A DNA stretch of 64,000 nucleotides, from NCBI GenBank assembly GCA_029204225.1, contig CM055106.1, forward strand, positions 13,380,539-13,444,538, in the 5' to 3' direction. The notes under the pieces are model-generated. The model was not told the origin of the DNA and did not search any database. It saw only the letters and a program-made list of their open reading frames with translations. Of the stretch, positions 34,886 through 47,088 are shown piece by piece. Every line of letters starts with the position of its first letter. Position 1 is the first letter of the stretch. The stretch comes from Diphasiastrum complanatum (Eukaryota > Streptophyta > Lycopodiopsida > Lycopodiales > Lycopodiaceae). The position numbers and the translations under genes were made by a program.

Positions 34886-35012
34886 GTCTGACTCCATCGA
34901 CTTCATCAACATTTTGACTCCATCGACTCACGCGACATTCAACTCCATCGACTCACTCGACATTCGACTCCATCAACTTACTCGACTCCAGAGACTTACT
35001 CGACTTACTTGA
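34886..35012. repeat. Minisatellite of CGACTCCATCGACTCACT-type units
   Basis: About six imperfect tandem units of 18-25 bases built from ACTCCATCGACT, CACTCGACATTCG and TTACTCGACT. Confidence 0.75.
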
Positions 35013-35108
35013 CTCCCACATCAGGTTATATCAAGTTCGATACGGGGAAAGTCGATCTATGTATTGTCAGTCGATTCCAACCTATGTCGCAATCAGAAGG
35101 ACAACGTT

Positions 35109-35113
35109 GATAG
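35109..35113. repeat. Target-site duplication, left copy (GATAG)
   Basis: GATAG directly flanks the left LTR and recurs at 39707-39711 next to the right LTR. This is the 5-base duplication expected from Copia integration. Confidence 0.75.
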
Positions 35114-35387
35114 ACTTAGAATTTGCTTCGAACAGGAACACAACTCATGCTACACAGTAACACAAACAGAAAACACTCTCCACAGCAAGCTCACATAGCA
35201 ACTGTATTTCACAAAATGAAATTACACTGTACATATAGTCGTTCACTCAGGCAACCCATGCATGACCCAGGTTGTCGTTGGCGGGACGCGTGTCCCGTCG
35301 ACTTGCCTCGTGGCGAGGCCAACTGATCCTTATCAACTGATAGGACCCACAATACAGTAGCACAATGATTCTACTTTAATTCTAACT
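35114..35387 (-). repeat. Copia-B copy 2 3' LTR
   Basis: 274 bases. The plus strand reads ACTTAGAATT at the left edge and AATTCTAACT at the right edge, so on the element strand it runs AGTTAGAATT...AATTCTAAGT, without TG/CA ends. The right edge adjoins the PPT. Confidence 0.9.
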
Positions 35388-35398
35388 CTCTCCCTTAA
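35388..35398 (-). promoter_or_regulatory. Copia-B copy 2 polypurine tract
   Basis: The minus strand reads TTTAAGGGAGAG immediately before the LTR start AGTTAGAATT. Confidence 0.75.
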
Positions 35399-35441
35399 AG
35401 TAGAGTCTACTTTTTATACAGTCATATACATAGCTTTAAAG

Positions 35442-35690
35442 TCAACAAACTTTAAGTACAGAAAGCTTTGATCTAAACTTATCAAACTTTTCTCCAACAA
35501 GTGGCTTAGTAAAAATATCAGCCAGTTGTTCTTTTGTGCTACAATGAGCGACATGAATTTCACGACTCAACAGCCTCTCACGTATAAAGTGATACTGAAT
35601 CTCAATGTGTTTAGTTCTCGCATGGAACACTGGATTCTTTGCTAGCTGAATGCCACTCTAACTGTCGCTAATCCTGGAAAGTCATCCATG
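35442..35690 (-). pseudogene. Copia-B copy 2 RNase H terminus
   Basis: The open frame reads MFHARTKHIEIQYHFIRERL, then HCSTKEQLADIFTKPL, the C-terminal signature of Copia RNase H. Upstream (35640-35690), LAKNPVFHA and its neighbours follow a stop. The catalytic N-terminal part of RNase H and all of RT are absent. Confidence 0.9.
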
Positions 35691-36880
35691 TCGCTGCTCT
35701 CCAATAATCTCTCAAAGCACTTAGGGAGCTTCCTGTCAGGTGAACGGCTTCCTAGTGAAAATGTATTCCACGGTACATCCTTCTCCTTGTGTTTGTCACC
35801 TGCAATTTCAATCCTTCTTGCACCAAAAGGTTTGTCCCTACCTCTCCAACCTATCTCTTGAGATTGAGTAGTAGTATCTTGAGATGTATGAATGGATCAT
35901 CATCAGGTAGTATCCTCACTATACCATCTTTCCCACTGGATGTATCTATCTTCTCAGCATCCTCGTCTTCATACATCTTGGATTCATCAAAGATAAGATC
36001 ACGGCTTATATGGACTTTGTTTTTCACTGGATCAAAACATCTATAGCCCTTCACACGATCATCATATCCTAGGAATATACACTTGATAGCTTTTACATCA
36101 AGTTTACGTCTCTCTTCCTTAGGAACGTGTACAAAGGCCTTACATCCAAAGATTTGCAAGTGGTTCACCTTTGGCTTCTTCTTCGTGAATGCTTCCTCAG
36201 GTGTTATCTTTGGTATGGCAATGGTAGGACTTCTATTTTGAAGATAGATTGCATTACTGCATGCTTCTGACCAAAAATCTTTTGGTAGTTTCATCTCAGC
36301 TAGCATAGATCTTGCACTTTCCACAATCGTACGATTTTTGTGCTTAGCTACACCATTGAGAGTAGGAGTATGAGCTTGCGTAAATTGTCTTTTAATCCCA
36401 CATTGATCACAAAGATCATTGAAGTCATTAGACTTGTACTCACCTCCGCTATCTGATCTTAGGACTTTGATCTTCCTATCTGTCTGATTTTCGACCAATG
36501 CTTTGAAGCTCTTGAAGTTGTCAAATGCATCTGATTTCTTCTTCAAGAAGTAGATCCACATCTTAGAAGGCTTTACCTAAGGACATGGTCCTCATAGGCC
36601 GGCATAAATCTGTGTGGATTAAATCTAGGATGTTCTTTGCTCTTGCAACACCAGCTTTGTTGAACTTTTCTCGATGCTGCTTCCCATATACACATGATTC
36701 GCACATCAATTTCAAGTGGTCTTCTATAGTAGGCAATCCTGTTACCATCTCCAATTTCCTCATCAAACTGAGACTTCCAAAGTTCAAGTGACCAAGCCTC
36801 TTATACCACAACTCAGTTTGCGATGGAATGGACGATACAAGTCCATGTTGCCCCTTGATTGTAGCATTCAACTTGTACAA
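35691..36880 (-). pseudogene. Copia-B copy 2 integrase and connector
   Basis: Two frames carry it. 36563-36880 holds the GAG-pre-integrase zinc finger (ELWYKRLGHLNFGSL, CESCVYGKQHREKF) and the first catalytic Asp (LDLIHTDLCRPM). 35851-36561 holds the rest: VLRSDSGGEYKSNDF with the second Asp, then HTPTLNGVAKHKNRTIVES, then KLDVKAIKCIFLGYDD. In the Glu region, relatives read NGVAERKN or NGVAEHKN; here the Glu is Lys. A frame break lies at about 36562. The connector ends at MDDFP near 35690. Confidence 0.9.
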
Positions 36881-36925
36881 TTTTGTATTGGGCTCCCTTA
36901 CTCCATCCGCAATAACTTTGAACTT

Positions 36926-37504
36926 TTAGGTCACATCCTTCACAAAGCAACGATCATGGGCGAATTCTACTTTCAACTTTTGATCGGTAATGACTCCAAC
37001 AGAAAGTAGATTTTTTTTCAAACCTGGTACGTAAAGTACCTCCCTGATCATCCTGATTTTGCCATTAGGTAGTTGAATTGAAACAGTGCCTATCCCCTTG
37101 ATCTTGCATACCTCACCATTTGCTTGTAAAATGAACATTCCATTATCCAACACTTTCAAGCTACTGAACCAATTCTTGTTACCTGTCATGTGTCTTGTGG
37201 ATCTCGAGTCAATATACCACGCTTGATCATCTTGATTAGATGACAATGCAGATATGAAGATGCTAGAGTCTTCAATCTCACCCTCATCGACAAGGTTACC
37301 TGCTTGTTTTGGTTTTCCCTTGCCTTGTTCCGCCAGGAATTTGCGACATTCACTCTTCCAATGGCCCTTTTTACCACAATGGAAGCACTTGTCTTTCTTC
37401 TTAGTCTTACTGGAAGATCCTTCATCCTCCTAAGACTTGGCAAATTGCTGCTTAGACTTCTTCTTGCCCTTGCCCTTGCCTTGTTTTTTGCGTGTCACAA
37501 GTGC
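36926..37504 (-). pseudogene. Copia-B copy 2 zinc knuckle and protease
   Basis: The zinc knuckle CFHCGKKGHWKSECRKF is intact (CX2CX4HX4C). The protease follows. Its active-site segment reads AWYIDSRSTRHMTGN, where copy 1 has DSGATRHMT, so the Gly and Ala after the catalytic Asp are replaced. The rest is well preserved (QLPNGKIRMIREVLYVPGLKKNLLS, split by me into known protease-end blocks). A TAG just before KFKVIADG, near 36925, ends this frame. Confidence 0.85.
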
Positions 37505-38143
37505 CTAATCGTCAGTATTATGATGTCTAGCTTTCACCATTTCTTGTCGTTGCTCTTCCTGCATCAAGATTCCTGTGAGCTCGTCAAAGGTTGGCAATCT
37601 TTCTCTTGATGCTATTCCACTCACAAACATCTGATAGGATTCTGCAATGCCACACACTGCATTGTGCACCAGCTCCACATCACGTATGCGCTCACCAATA
37701 GAATGCAGTTCATCCCTCATTGTCTTGATTTTGGTCATGTACGTCTGAATGTGCTCTCCTTGCTCCATGCGGGCACTATTCAGCTTTGACTTCAGAAACA
37801 TGATTCTTGATAGATTTGATGTCTTGAACTGCTCCTTTAGCACATCCCATGCGTGTCTGGGTGTAACAGCATCACAAATGTGGGTAATGATGTGATCCTT
37901 CACTGACAAGTTAATGAAGGTTAAAGCTTTGCTCATCTTTTTGTCGAACACTTTGATATCCGCTTCATTTGGCAGCCTTCTCTCATCACCTGTGACGACT
38001 TCCCACACGTCCTTCTCCATCAGTATGTTTTTCATTTTGAATCTCCACACTACATAGTTGGAAATCCCGTCCAATTTGCTACTTCCACTCAAAATGGACT
38101 CTCCCATGTTTGCCATCGCAAAACTGCTTGAAACTTCTGCCAT
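37505..38143 (-). CDS. Copia-B copy 2 gag
   Basis: A 212-codon open Gag frame without internal stops, starting MAEVSSSFAMANMGESIL. The UBN2/Copia Gag domain shows YVVWRFKMKNILMEKDVWEV, then LTFINLSVKDHIITHICDAV, then HAWDVLKEQF, then QGEHIQTYMTKIKTMRDEL. A TAG follows DD at 37505, before the Lys-rich tail (about 37450-37500). Gag packages the element RNA in cytoplasmic particles. This is the longest undamaged retroelement frame in the window; in intact relatives it would continue into the polyprotein. Confidence 0.88.
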   Translation of the reverse strand: MAEVSSSFAMANMGESILSGSSKLDGISNYVVWRFKMKNILMEKDVWEVVTGDERRLPNEADIKVFDKKMSKALTFINLSVKDHIITHICDAVTPRHAWDVLKEQFKTSNLSRIMFLKSKLNSARMEQGEHIQTYMTKIKTMRDELHSIGERIRDVELVHNAVCGIAESYQMFVSGIASRERLPTFDELTGILMQEEQRQEMVKARHHNTDD

Positions 38144-39419
38144 AGGCTAAAAACAGTATGTCGAGGCCAACAATAATGTCAGAAGTTGAAAATAATGGCC
38201 TGCACTTTTTTCCTTACCAGGCCACTCGTCGCTTTTCCACCAATTTGAAAGCCAAATCGGCGTCGCCTTCCGAAATGCACTCAGTCATCAACTCCCAACT
38301 ACATGTCCAGTGGAATAGTGAAATCACTTCTGGCGCACTCCGAACACTTTCTCTGCTGCAATCACTCTGTTTTGTTGTACCGTACTTGCAAGTATAGTCC
38401 GAATGCCCTTCGTTCGGAGGTTACAGCCTTTCGTTTGGGTCAAAACGGGCAAAGGACCCAAAAATAAAAATTTTCTTTGTTTTTGAACTGTTTCTTCACC
38501 TTGAAGAAACTTCACTCTTCACTTGTGAAGGGACCCAACTCCAATTTTAGTATGAAAATTTTTAATGAAGTTGAAGGCCAAATGCACTTCACTTCTTCAG
38601 GGCCCTCTTCAACAACCCTTCAGACTCCATCCAATGGTTGATTCTGATCCAACTATGGATATCCCTTTTGGGTAGCATAATCTGAGTCTTTGATCTTGTA
38701 AGTTTTCTATCCAAGGTTCTGAGCACTTTTGTGCACCAATGGAGAGTCTTGTAGACGCTGTCCACTCCAAAACACTATGGTTTCACCTTGGTTCCACGCA
38801 CGAACTGACTCACGACTTCCCTACTCGTGGCCACCTATTCTGTCTCTTCCCAACTATGGCTTCCCTCACAAATCCTTGACCATCTCTCTCTCTCTCTCTG
38901 GGTCGTGGTTGTCCACGGCCTCCTCTGTCTGACTCGCACTGCTAGGGAGCCCTCCTCTGTGTTTTTACAGCTTGGAAAACAGTTCAGAATATAGAGAAAA
39001 CTTTGCTTTTCTGCTTCCAAACCCTAGGCCAATGTTTTTCTCACCACTTTGATCTTGGCTTGCTTTTCACAGCCCTCTGGCTGGCCCAAATCAACTGCTT
39101 TGAGGTCGCCCTACCACTGGAAAGTTGATGCTTCAATCCGTTTGTCAAACAGTGTCCGATTGAATGCACATTGACTGCAAACACCAAATAGCATGTTTCG
39201 AAATTTTAAAATTCTGTTTGTTGAGGTTTTGATTCAGCCGACAACCCTTGTCTCTGAATCCTCACACAGTCTCAAGCTCACCAAGCTTCTGTGTGCTAAA
39301 CTCTCTGCATCAGTGTTTCTCCTTCCGTCTTCAACCCGCCGTAAACCCCAAACTCTCAGAAGACAGTTCTCTCGAAGCTCTCTTCAACGATGATGTTGTA
39401 CTGTGTACACTCCTTGTAC
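38144..39419 (-). other. Copia-B copy 2 leader between PBS and gag
   Basis: About 1.28 kb, matching 13227-14516 in the other orientation. It includes a short CT-rich run (38884-38900). No conserved reading frame. Confidence 0.75.
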
Positions 39420-39432
39420 GGCTCTGATACCA
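39420..39432 (-). promoter_or_regulatory. Copia-B copy 2 primer-binding site
   Basis: The minus strand reads TGGTATCAGAGCC, perfect for plant initiator tRNA-Met, directly after the 5' LTR. Confidence 0.9.
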
Positions 39433-39706
39433 ACTTAGAATTTGCTTCGAACAAGAACACAGATCATGCTACACAGTAACACAGACAAAAAACACTCTCT
39501 ACATCAAGCTCACATAGCAACTGTATATCACAAAATGAAATTACACTGTACATATAGTTGTTCACTTAGGCAACCCATGCATGACCCAGGTTGCCGTTGG
39601 CGGGACACGTGTCCCGTCAACTTGCCTCGTGGCGAGGCCAACTGATCCTTATCAACTGATAGGACCCACAATACAATAGCACAGTGATTCTACTTTAATT
39701 CTAACT
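39433..39706 (-). repeat. Copia-B copy 2 5' LTR
   Basis: 274 bases, about 95% identical by eye to 35114-35387, with the same AG...GT element-strand ends. Flanked on the right by GATAG (39707-39711). Confidence 0.9.
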
Positions 39707-39711
39707 GATAG

Positions 39712-40435
39712 TCCACCAACTTGTGCATAGATTTTACTATTGACAACGATGGCTATCTATTATAAGACGACTCTAGTAAACTAAGAAAGTTAAACTTGTA
39801 CTCTCAAGTACCAATCACTGAACTGCAATCATCAACAATCTAGAATAAAGTCTGCACTCAGTGATCATTCAGATTTCAATTCGTTTCCTTCTAGTCTGAT
39901 GGTATTCTCCCAGACAAAAGCAAGAATCCATCTAGTAACGGTCAAGCGTCTGAAGCTCTACAATTTTGCGCATTACAGACCAACGCATTGCTTCATGCTC
40001 ATGTACTCTAATTTTGATTAATCAAAGAGTGCAATTTTGTCCACACAATTGTTTTGTTCATTTGTACATTATTACAACACATTATTATAGACTGTATACA
40101 TCTTGATTCTTGTTGTTACGCTGACACACTTCCAATCCACAACTATCCGTTGTTAGTTTCTGTTGCTAGTATCTGCTTCCAGATTTTGATTTCGGATGCC
40201 CATCTTTAAATCAATTCTAATTCAGCTTCAGATACTAATTTTTCCAACACCTATTGAGCAAAACAATAATTTAAAAAGTCCTTCAAAAGATTGTCAAGAA
40301 GATGTTGGCAATAGTGCCACAAAAAAAAGGGAGAATGTTGACGAGGATATTGTAGATGTCACAATATCTTTTCATATTGACATGCTATTTGTGACTATGA
40401 TTGACTGGTGGTCTCGGGTCGCACCATAGTCCTTT
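39712..40435. other. Spacer without a recognised gene
   Basis: Non-coding sequence between two Copia elements. A frame at 40196-40429 has no recognisable domain. Confidence 0.45.
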
Positions 40436-41844
<1,409 letters not shown>

Positions 41845-41847
41845 AAG

Positions 41848-41860
41848 TGGTATCAGAGCC
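41848..41860 (+). promoter_or_regulatory. Copia-C primer-binding site
   Basis: TGGTATCAGAGCC, perfect for initiator tRNA-Met, three bases after AACA. A partial duplicate, TGGTATCAGA, is at 41783-41792. Confidence 0.85.
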
Positions 41861-41970
41861 ACAGATTTATTGGATTACTAGAGTCTAGGAATTATAATAG
41901 AACTTAACACGTTTTCGTTCTATAGAGCTAATTTATTTAGTTTGTGTTTTATCTCTGCTACTTGAGTACA

Positions 41971-42600
41971 ATGGAAGGTTCAACCTCAGAGATCCACCTC
42001 ATCAACAGATTCAACGGAGATGACTTCCACATGTGGAAGTTCAAAATTAGGATCATCCTATGGGGATACGTCAACGATTCCATAGCCAGACCGGCAGAAC
42101 CCGAACAACTTCCAGCTTGGGAAACAAAGGATGGCAAGGCTCTTGCCATTGTATCTCTAAACCTAAAGGACACTCAAATTGCTCATGTATCCAACTGCAC
42201 CACCTCCAAAGAAGTGTGGGATACACTTACAAGCATCTATGAGACCTTAGATGTTTCCACTCGTCTCTTCTTGAGGAAGAAGATACTGACACTCAGAATG
42301 AGTGAAGTCATCTCAGTAAGCGACCATCTGAATGAGTTCAAACAGTTGCTAAACCAATTGGCTCCAATAGGTTCGCCTATCTCAGAAGAAGACTCTACCA
42401 TGTCTCTTCTTGCCAGTCTTCTGTCCTCCTATGACAATTTAGTGTTGCTTCTTAGCAAAGAACCAACCATGACATCAAAGACTGTCGTATCCTCAAGCAT
42501 AATGAAGTGAGGAAAAGGATGCAGCAGCAGCAAGAAGACAACTCTAACACAGTCAGAGGATCACAAGATGATGATAAAGCGCTGATGGTACAAGATCAAC
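41971..42600 (+). pseudogene. Copia-C gag
   Basis: It starts MEGSTSEIHLINRFNGDDFH. Copia Gag blocks follow: WKFKIRIILWGYVNDSI, then DGKALAIVSLNLKDTQIAHV, then SKEVWDTLTSIYE, then DHLNEFKQLLNQL. The 180-codon frame ends with a TGA at 42508-42510. The text continues in another frame (MRKRMQQQQEDN) without the usual zinc knuckle, so the gag C-terminus is shortened. Confidence 0.88.
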
Positions 42601-42947
42601 CCAGTAGAGATGCCCATCAATGGTATCTCAATTCAGGTGCTTCTCAGCACATGACACTATGCAAAGACCTCTTCACTACACTCACAGCTACAGAATCAAA
42701 GTACATCTTCTTTGGTGACTTCAGTTCACATGAAGTCGAAGGCCAAGGCTCTATTCGACTACAATTCTCTGATGGCATCACTAGGCAGCTTAATGGTGTA
42801 CTTTACGTACCCAAGTTAACTAAGAACCTATTGTCTATTAGCAAGATCACAGATCAGGGCTATAGAGCCATGTTCACTGCCAATCGATGTATTATTTTAT
42901 ATGAGAAGTCAAAAAAAATCCTCTCTCCTTACAGAACAGCCATCGTC
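42507..42947 (+). pseudogene. Copia-C protease with altered active site
   Basis: A Copia retropepsin segment: HQWYLNSGASQHMTLCKDL, then LNGVLYVPKLTKNLLSISK. The active site should read DSGA; here the catalytic Asp is Asn. The remaining protease blocks are complete. The frame runs into a foreign segment at 42948. Confidence 0.85.
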
Positions 42948-43295
42948 TGATCAGAAACTGAGGAGTCGTAGACATCCGTGTTCTGATCAGAGTGAGTAAA
43001 CAAGCGCGATCAAACAACAATGAAAGTGCACTCAATCACAATGAGCATTCATCTACGTTGTATTACACTGAAGCACAATACAAAATAACAATTACAACAA
43101 AAAATGACGACGTAATTGGGAGGCTCAAACAATGTGTCTCATGGATGGAGCGACCCATAATCTGTGTTTGGATGATCTATTTATATGAAGAAACAAAACG
43201 TTTCTAATTACAAAGCTTTGCATCTAAACATGTGTTCAATCTTGTATATGCATCATAACAAAATGGTCAAAGACATGAATAACTACAGCTAATCA
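42948..43295. mobile_element. 348-base segment inserted in Copia-C, possible solo LTR or MITE
   Basis: It replaces the stretch between protease and the CENCLLGKQPR zinc-finger end of integrase. Ends are TGATCAG and CTAATCA, a 7-base imperfect inverted repeat with TG...CA. It contains AT-rich sequence and no coding frame related to Copia. No clean 5-base duplication is visible (TCGTC left, GATTG right). Confidence 0.4.
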
Positions 43296-44380
43296 GATTG
43301 TCTGTGAAAATTGCTTACTAGGGAAACAACCTAGAACTAGATTTCCAAGAGGACAAGCCAAAAGGGCAAAGTCCATTTTGTCACTAATGCACAGTGATCT
43401 ATGTGGTCCTATAAGCGTACCTTCATTAGAACAAGCTCTATATCTTATTACATTCATTGATGACTACTCCCGATTTACCAAAGTCATGCTCATAAAGAAA
43501 AAGTTAGAAGCGTTCAATTGCTTCAAAGAATTCAAGCAATATGTTGAGAATCAGATTGGTCAGAGAGTCAAGGCCCTACGGTCTGATTTAGGGGGAGAGT
43601 ACTTATCAAATGAAATGAAGGACTACCTATCTTCATGTGGCGTGCACCATCAATTTACACGAGCTACACTCCACAACAGAACAGAGTAGTTGAATGGAAG
43701 AACCGCACAATATTGGAAGCTGCACGATCCATGACAGTCAACGCGCATTTGCCTCAAACCTTTTGGGTAGAAGCGAACTCTACAGCCTGCTATCTGCAAA
43801 ATTACTCTAGCATTAGAGCAGTTGATTCCAAGACACCGTTTAAGCCTACTACGGCTACAAACCCAGTTTGAAATACATACGTGTTTTCGGATGTCTCTGC
43901 TATGCACAAGTACCATATGATCTGAGGAAGAAGCTGGACCTAGTAAGCTGCAAAAACATCTTCATCGGCTATTCAACATCACACAAAGCATATCGTGTAT
44001 ATGATGTTGATACAGGTCAAATCTCAATCAGCTGTGATGTTGTCTTCCTTGAAGACAAATTCCACTATTTCAAGCAGAAGCAGCCAATGCAAGAGCATGC
44101 CATAGCAGCTTCACCCTCCATCGATAGGCAACGACCTACGACTGTTCAAACAATGGAGTTCATTTCAATGGCTCTACTTACCGTCGATGGGCCTAGACCC
44201 ACGATTGTTCAACCATGCTACGATCCTAGTCATTCACCAAGGAGAATCGTCTACTCAAGCACCTGCAGTTAGAAGGTCTGCAAGACAATGACAGCAACTT
44301 GATCGTTTCACCCCTCAAGCGTTCATCAGTCATGATGAACCTACCACTATTGCAGAAGCACTGTTAATGCCCAATGCAGA
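43296..44380 (+). pseudogene. Copia-C integrase and connector
   Basis: Zinc-finger end CENCLLGKQPRTRF, then the three catalytic regions: SLMHSDLCGPIS with LITFIDDYSR; VKALRSDLGGEYLSNEMKDYL; and, after a frameshift near 43660, TPQQNRVVEWKNRTILEAA. In the last, the usual VVERKN Glu reads as EWKN. C-terminal blocks FGCLCYAQVPYDLRKKLDLV and IFIGYSTSHKAYRVYD follow. The connector contains a repeated RPTTVQ / RPTIVQ motif, also seen in the fragment at 31.4 kb. Confidence 0.88.
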
Positions 44381-45310
44381 CAAATGAAAAGTTGTCATTG
44401 ATGCTGAGTATCAGTCTCTAGTGAAGAACAAGACCTGGAGTGTTGTCAATCCTCCTACAGGTGTAAAACCAATTGACTCCAAGTGGATCTTCAAGCTGAA
44501 GCTTAAACCAGATGGATCAATATCCAAATGGAAAGCCAGACTGGTTGTTAAAGGATTTGAACAAGTATATGAGATAGACTACACTGAGACCTTTACTCCA
44601 GTGGTAAAGCATCAGTTTATTCGTACCTTATTGGCTATAGCTGTTGTAGAAGATCTAGACATTCACCAGATGGATGTCCAAACGACATTCCTACATGGAT
44701 ATATACAAGAAGATGTGTTCATCTATCAACCATAAGGTTACGTCCTTCAAGGTAAGGAGCATCTAGTATGTAAATTGCATAAGGCATTATACAATTTGAA
44801 GCAAGTTTCGAGGGCCTGGTACGATAGAATAAATCGTTTCTTGTTACAGCACGACTTTACCTCATGTTCCGCAGATTCGAATGTGTATCTAAAACAAAAA
44901 GGGCCAAGCTATGTCATAATAGCACTATACGTTGATGATTCCCTAATCATTAGCAATTCAAATTAGTTACTACTAGTAACCAGATTCTTACTCTCATTAG
45001 AATTTGAGATGAGTGATTTAGTTCCAATCCATTACCTACTTGGAATGGAGATTCAAAGAGATCACGCGAGCAGAAGGATCACCATAAGCCAACAATCTTA
45101 CCTAATCAATGTAATTCGCAGATATGGCATGGAGGATTACAAACCCATAGATTCTCCTATGGATCCAGAATGCAAGCTATCCAAAGACATGTGCCCCAGA
45201 ATGAAGGCAGATCAGCAACAAATGTGCAAGTACCCCTATCAGTCAGCAGTCATAGGTTCTATCATGTACTCTATGATCTGCACATGACCTGATCTTGCAT
45301 ATGTTGTAAG
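44381..45310 (+). pseudogene. Copia-C reverse transcriptase
   Basis: RT motifs in order: NKTWSVVNPPTGVKPI, then SKWIFKLKLKPDG, then WKARLVVKGFEQ, then YTETFTPVVKHQ, then HQMDVQTTFLHGYIQEDVF, then ALYNLKQVSRAWYD, then IIALYVDDSLIIS with YVDD intact, then HYLLGMEIQRD. Stops at about 44733, 44965 and 45286 (each at an otherwise conserved codon) divide it into four frames. Confidence 0.9.
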
Positions 45311-45900
45311 CACATTGTCGCAATTCATGTCCAATCCAGGCCTACAACACTGGAAAGCCCTGCAAAGAGTTTTGAAGTACATTCAAGCCTCAAAGCACTA
45401 TGCCTTGAGTTACAACGGCAACACAGCAGCTGCACTCACATTGACTACCTATTCAGATTTTGATTGGGCAGGAGAGGTGAATACCAAAAAATCCACAGCA
45501 GGTTATATTTGTTTCCTTGTAGGAGGACCCATTTCATGGAACAACAGAAAGCAGAAATGCATTTCGTTGTCCTCTACAGAATCCGAATATGTTGCAGCTA
45601 CATTAGCAGTGAAGGAGATCATATGGCTTAGGAGGCTGCTGCAGGATCTGCAATTCCCACAGATCGGTCCAACAATAATCCAATGCGACAATCAGAGCTG
45701 CATAGCTCTATCTCTGAACCCACGTACTCATGCTACAACTAAACACATAGAAGTTCAGTTCCATTTTCTTAGAGAGAAAGTTCAGAACCAAGATGTTGTA
45801 CAATCATACATACAGTATGTTGGCTGATATTTTGACAAAGCCATTGTCTAGAAATAAACATTCTACTTTAGTAGATATGATAAATCTCAATTGTAAGTTA
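45311..45900 (+). pseudogene. Copia-C RNase H
   Basis: A 170-codon frame with HWKALQRVLKYIQASKHY, then YSDFDWAGEVNTKKSTAGY, then KQKCISLSSTESEYVAAT, then KHIEVQFHFLREKVQ. The frame shifts near 45825, and the end ADILTKPLSRN follows in another frame. It is the same arrangement as in the minus-strand copy at 61.4-62.3 kb. Confidence 0.9.
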
Positions 45901-45919
45901 GATTCGTAGTAGTTAGCTT

Positions 45920-45928
45920 AAGGGGGAG
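45920..45928 (+). promoter_or_regulatory. Copia-C polypurine tract
   Basis: AAGGGGGAG directly before the 3' LTR start TGTTGGAAG. Confidence 0.85.
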
Positions 45929-46932
<1,004 letters not shown>

Positions 46933-47088
46933 CATACGTGATATTCATAAACATACTTTTTGAAATTATTTGGATGCCTTGTGTTTATGAATCTTGTTGA
47001 CATATTCTTGGTCTTGCATGTTTTTTCTCTTGATATATATATCCTTCACCATGCTGGGCAGAAGCCATCCTTGTTTGATTGAGGTGTA

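Larger units (their letters stand above)
35114..39706 (-). mobile_element. Copia-B copy 2: complete-ended Copia element lacking RT
   Basis: A 4593-base element on the minus strand with two 274-base LTRs, a perfect PBS, a PPT and a 5-base target-site duplication. The order is leader, gag, zinc knuckle, protease, integrase, connector, then RNase H end. RT is deleted between about 35690 and 35640: the connector, at MDDFP, joins directly to sequence just before the RNase H terminus. About 15 differences separate the two LTRs by eye (about 5%), mostly transitions. Protease and integrase also carry active-site substitutions. The element could have moved only with help from an intact relative. Confidence 0.92.
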
